Part shown: positions 62,501 through 64,000 of the stretch, piece by piece
Numbering within the stretch: position 1 is the stretch's first letter
Layout: each line of letters opens with the position of its first letter
Origin: Sporopachydermia quercuum
Lineage: Eukaryota; Ascomycota; Sporopachydermiomycetes; Sporopachydermiales; Sporopachydermiaceae
Reading direction: 5' to 3'
Assembly (NCBI GenBank): GCA_001599295.1
Contig: BCGN01000003.1
Coordinates: forward strand, 1,403,148-1,467,147
Length of the DNA stretch: 64,000 bases
Made by a program: the position numbers and the translations under genes
Notes under the pieces: model-generated
Told to the model about the DNA's origin: nothing
The model's input: the letters and a program-made list of their open reading frames with translations, nothing else
Database searches by the model: none

Positions 62501-64000
62501 AAACTATACCTGAAGAAGGAAACCCCGAATCGGACACTATATCGGAAGGATCTGTTGATGGCTCAAGTATTTTGCTGAGAACTCCGTTATCACGTGCCTT
62601 TTCAAATAGAACAACTGAAACTATTACCCCCCTTTCCCCACATACCCTACCAGCCCCGCTCCCTAACCATTCCTTCAAAACCGACATCAAAACTGTTATT
62701 GTCAAAGCAATCTTACCAAATGATCTTCATTTGATGCTTGAATTGTCATCATCTGTTTTATCTAAGTTACCATATACTCCGCCAAGTTTTCAAACTAAGC
62801 ATTTAAGGTTGTATACCCTGAGTCCCACTATCAAACATACTTGGGTTAAGGTTCTTTCGGCTCAAGAGTTCAAATTAGGGAAAACTCAAATAGAACCGGG
62901 TTCAATCAAAGCTCCCACTGTCGTTGAAGACAAATGGAACGAAATCTCGCTTCCAGAATCGATGGAGCCAACGGAACCCATGGAATCGGCCGAGTCAACC
63001 AAAACGGCAGAAGTGAAGCCGGAAATCTCAGCCGACATGAAATCTTTACTTATTGCCTTACCTCATCAGTACCCCTTCTATAGGATTTTTGATAACATAA
63101 TCACAGCCGCTAAAGCTGTCAAACAAATTCATTACTCGGCTAAGCACGGCATAACTGAAATGATAGCAGGACCGACTATTGAACAACCGAAGGTTCCTCA
63201 TAGAACTAGAATTAAAGCTTCTAGATTCTTATTATGCATTCATGAAGACTCTTTTGAAGCTGAATTAGGAGTTATATTTCAAACCGGGTTGAACGAGCAG
63301 TTAGCTCGGATAAGCCGATGGGAATTGTTTAATAAGAAGTACAAAACTTTACTGCAGATATATCAAAAGCATGGTCCATCAAGGTTAGGACATCCTCATA
63401 CCGATAAGGATGTATTTATTTCCAATCTAGAGTTGGAGGATTTTTCCGAAGATCGGAGGAAAGGTCCATCTTTCCGGCTTCCTCGTTTACATAACCATAG
63501 TAAAAGAAGAAACACTGCGGACGCTTTCAAGTCATCGGAACCTAGAACCCGATCTCCGGGATTAGATGATATTATGACAACAATAGCGGAAGCTCGGGAA
63601 AGAATGTATGAAGGATTTTCCCGAACATGGATCAAAAGAATCCAAGCGGCTAGACGGTATGGTGAAAAACAAGCTCGGAAAGCTCGAGAAGGATTTTTAG
63701 GCAAAGATTGTATTCCGTCATATGAACTTTTAAGTTCGGAAAGAGTATTAGAAGATCCAAGAGCTTTCCCGTTATTTTCCTATATGGTTTCGGAATTAGA
63801 CCTGACATTGGACAAACCGAGATTCCGGCTTGAAGATTTACCGGAATATCTTGCCGAAACAGGTAAGAACATGCCGAAAACGGCGACTTTTACCCTTTGT
63901 TTCCCAATGTATATTCAAGTCGATTCTTGTGATTTAAGAGTCTTACTCCGAGATTACCCGCTTCCTTTACTACATTTACCAGGATTTCCACCCGATCAGC
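59599..64000 (+). CDS. FMP27: Fmp27/Hobbit bridge-like lipid-transfer protein, N-terminal part
   Basis: The frame is open from the ATG at 59599 to the window edge, 1467 codons with no stop, so the gene is cut, not broken. Fmp27 (YLR454W) and YPR117W are ~2500-residue RBG-type proteins that form a groove for bulk lipid transfer at ER-plasma membrane contacts. Seen: an N-terminal membrane anchor (~20-45, SLAYLVTGFLLQLLILRLLYW); then the start of the groove with ILSFGHLSLHRIRYEL, VRKIGVSFHLPSVSRPGWFTLYI and WMRLQYFDLSLYNLTVAYAS; a low-complexity Ser/Asp/Glu repeat at ~697-720; and at the edge DSCDLRVLLRDYPLPLLHLP, the GFWDK-region motif of this family. It is the second half that carries frequent CCG/CGG words. 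Which of the two S. cerevisiae paralogues it matches cannot be told. Confidence 0.9.
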   Translation, partial: MWIQTLPSEILEIASSFALKSLAYLVTGFLLQLLILRLLYWFTGINILSFGHLSLHRIRYELKPGLKMSVRKIGVSFHLPSVSRPGWFTLYIVSPQFELDSQILITKGSKVKQAKGAKEPGRRRKSKGRNKEGENPDDSLLIWLDQFTTSSDNDLSYISLKSIPHLPTILSIVRWMRLQYFDLSLYNLTVAYASLGCVVIGEMHYKLNLGDRLSNLESISGTLYSFMQNPKVTRPIIQTFTCREIVGYSFEGSIVDKTTGQPPAFDFFHKINSEVHQRNPGYNYSHYSKLVDVFTIKVNYMFDTEKYYLFDASVDVRVGTLTLLMNKIAAAVAVMMNDYRLGKEYSDYVENEENAPEEVTSKDPGLFSSTSESPDIVSDIDAEDLTSALNSIILAANAVKLIREFEFKVDVISVFKLALNKKCHQQNIFFSFVCNDFLIDISRLNPHNPGFKLFFSQDECAHQALCVMNSIHLGVHRGSEIDELMYIPVVNYISKTNTLFRTLRLIIQNIGVSSGVNIRKDTCGGESRKKKSEIITEQDPENIEETPEAKPNEIPTSESSETSGSSEPLQQPTHSILNGTLNVSFPSFDFAEHHIPILLKLIACFKSADTSSSELKPQTTLSGNPSEQHMTSTGKLLSKLQKFIPIMCLKVILSAPALRMSITTIENGKSRDEMIISSCEALVLQLTGEHNHSNSVSESDSDSERDSDSETEKTSEHKHRGISYKALVSCSLNTFETWYRLKNGARVDLIRSESLSASIESILTNGRVLAAIDVGLNYFHVDCQRKEVVDGFLKLADIIRSTKAPIYSAPKPQNTQANLPLVASLPSWITNISVKLQDFSIALALQLELKDCSSEDESMAKIPRGFKLSLVSVLARYNNQYGERPEDFDRNLEILLSELKGLKIQEDSESDTFGSNQFLSLPELTYRSRYNPKVNESCLDIKTIRLFYTLNLHFLIAMIMLAGGGQPETIPEEGNPESDTISEGSVDGSSILLRTPLSRAFSNRTTETITPLSPHTLPAPLPNHSFKTDIKTVIVKAILPNDLHLMLELSSSVLSKLPYTPPSFQTKHLRLYTLSPTIKHTWVKVLSAQEFKLGKTQIEPGSIKAPTVVEDKWNEISLPESMEPTEPMESAESTKTAEVKPEISADMKSLLIALPHQYPFYRIFDNIITAAKAVKQIHYSAKHGITEMIAGPTIEQPKVPHRTRIKASRFLLCIHEDSFEAELGVIFQTGLNEQLARISRWELFNKKYKTLLQIYQKHGPSRLGHPHTDKDVFISNLELEDFSEDRRKGPSFRLPRLHNHSKRRNTADAFKSSEPRTRSPGLDDIMTTIAEARERMYEGFSRTWIKRIQAARRYGEKQARKAREGFLGKDCIPSYELLSSERVLEDPRAFPLFSYMVSELDLTLDKPRFRLEDLPEYLAETGKNMPKTATFTLCFPMYIQVDSCDLRVLLRDYPLPLLHLPGFPPDQ
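61681..61740 (+). repeat. Ser/Asp/Glu-coding short repeat in FMP27
   Basis: Repeated GATTCTGATTCCGA words code an alternating Ser/Asp/Glu segment, probably a flexible, possibly phosphorylated loop in the lipid-transfer rod. Confidence 0.6.

Noticed and set aside
1-64000. Search for transposons, LTR elements, virus-derived genes, CRISPR arrays and rRNA
   Set aside because: No characteristic proteins, long terminal repeats or conserved RNA blocks were recognised.

Overview
The window is nuclear DNA of an ascomycete budding yeast (Saccharomycotina). It is AT-rich and holds 20 recognisable protein genes in 64 kb, about one per 3.2 kb, which is sparse for a yeast. Introns have yeast-type signals: GTAAGT or GTATGT donors and a TACTAAC-like branch site close to the acceptor. 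A CTG codon lies at an invariant leucine of RPN11 (30015-30017), which argues against the CUG-Ser clade. A complex I subunit gene (NUXM) argues against the complex-I-less Saccharomyces/Kluyveromyces group. The species is not identified. No rRNA, convincing tRNA, CRISPR array, transposon or virus-derived element was seen.

Layout. 1-11 kb: STR2-type cystathionine gamma-synthase (-), CDC16 (+), PROPPIN HSV2 (+) and an unrecognised mitochondrial protein (-). 11-20 kb: a 2.85-kb intergenic region, then the Ras exchange factor CDC25 (+), ATS1 (-) and an RBM42-like RRM protein (+). 21-32 kb: an X-Pro aminopeptidase (+), a YPR003C-type SLC26 transporter (-), spliced SAD1 (+), RPN11 (-) and ETF-alpha AIM45 (-). 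These five match two separate S. cerevisiae loci (YFR004-006 and YPR003-004), here interleaved. 33-45 kb: a GPI-type yapsin (+), a 6.6-kb stretch without genes, the WOPR regulator WOR1/MIT1 (+) and spliced ETF-beta CIR1 (-). 46-64 kb: spliced STU2 (-), spliced NUXM (-), an F-box/JmjC protein (+), TIF3/eIF4B in four exons (-) and the first ~1467 codons of the lipid-transfer protein FMP27 (+), cut by the window edge.

Seven introns in five genes (SAD1, CIR1, STU2, NUXM and three in TIF3) were inferred from reading frame, splice signals and recovery of conserved N-terminal sequence. The TIF3 model has a 4-nt first coding exon.

Themes. Mitochondrial electron transfer is represented by both ETF subunits and NUXM. 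The two ETF promoters share several unusual G-rich words at similar distances from the start codons, which suggests co-regulation. The long empty region upstream of WOR1 resembles the large regulatory region known for C. albicans WOR1; it carries Wor1-consensus matches and a perfect 13-bp hairpin. Single N bases are scattered through genes and spacers alike and give isolated unknown residues.
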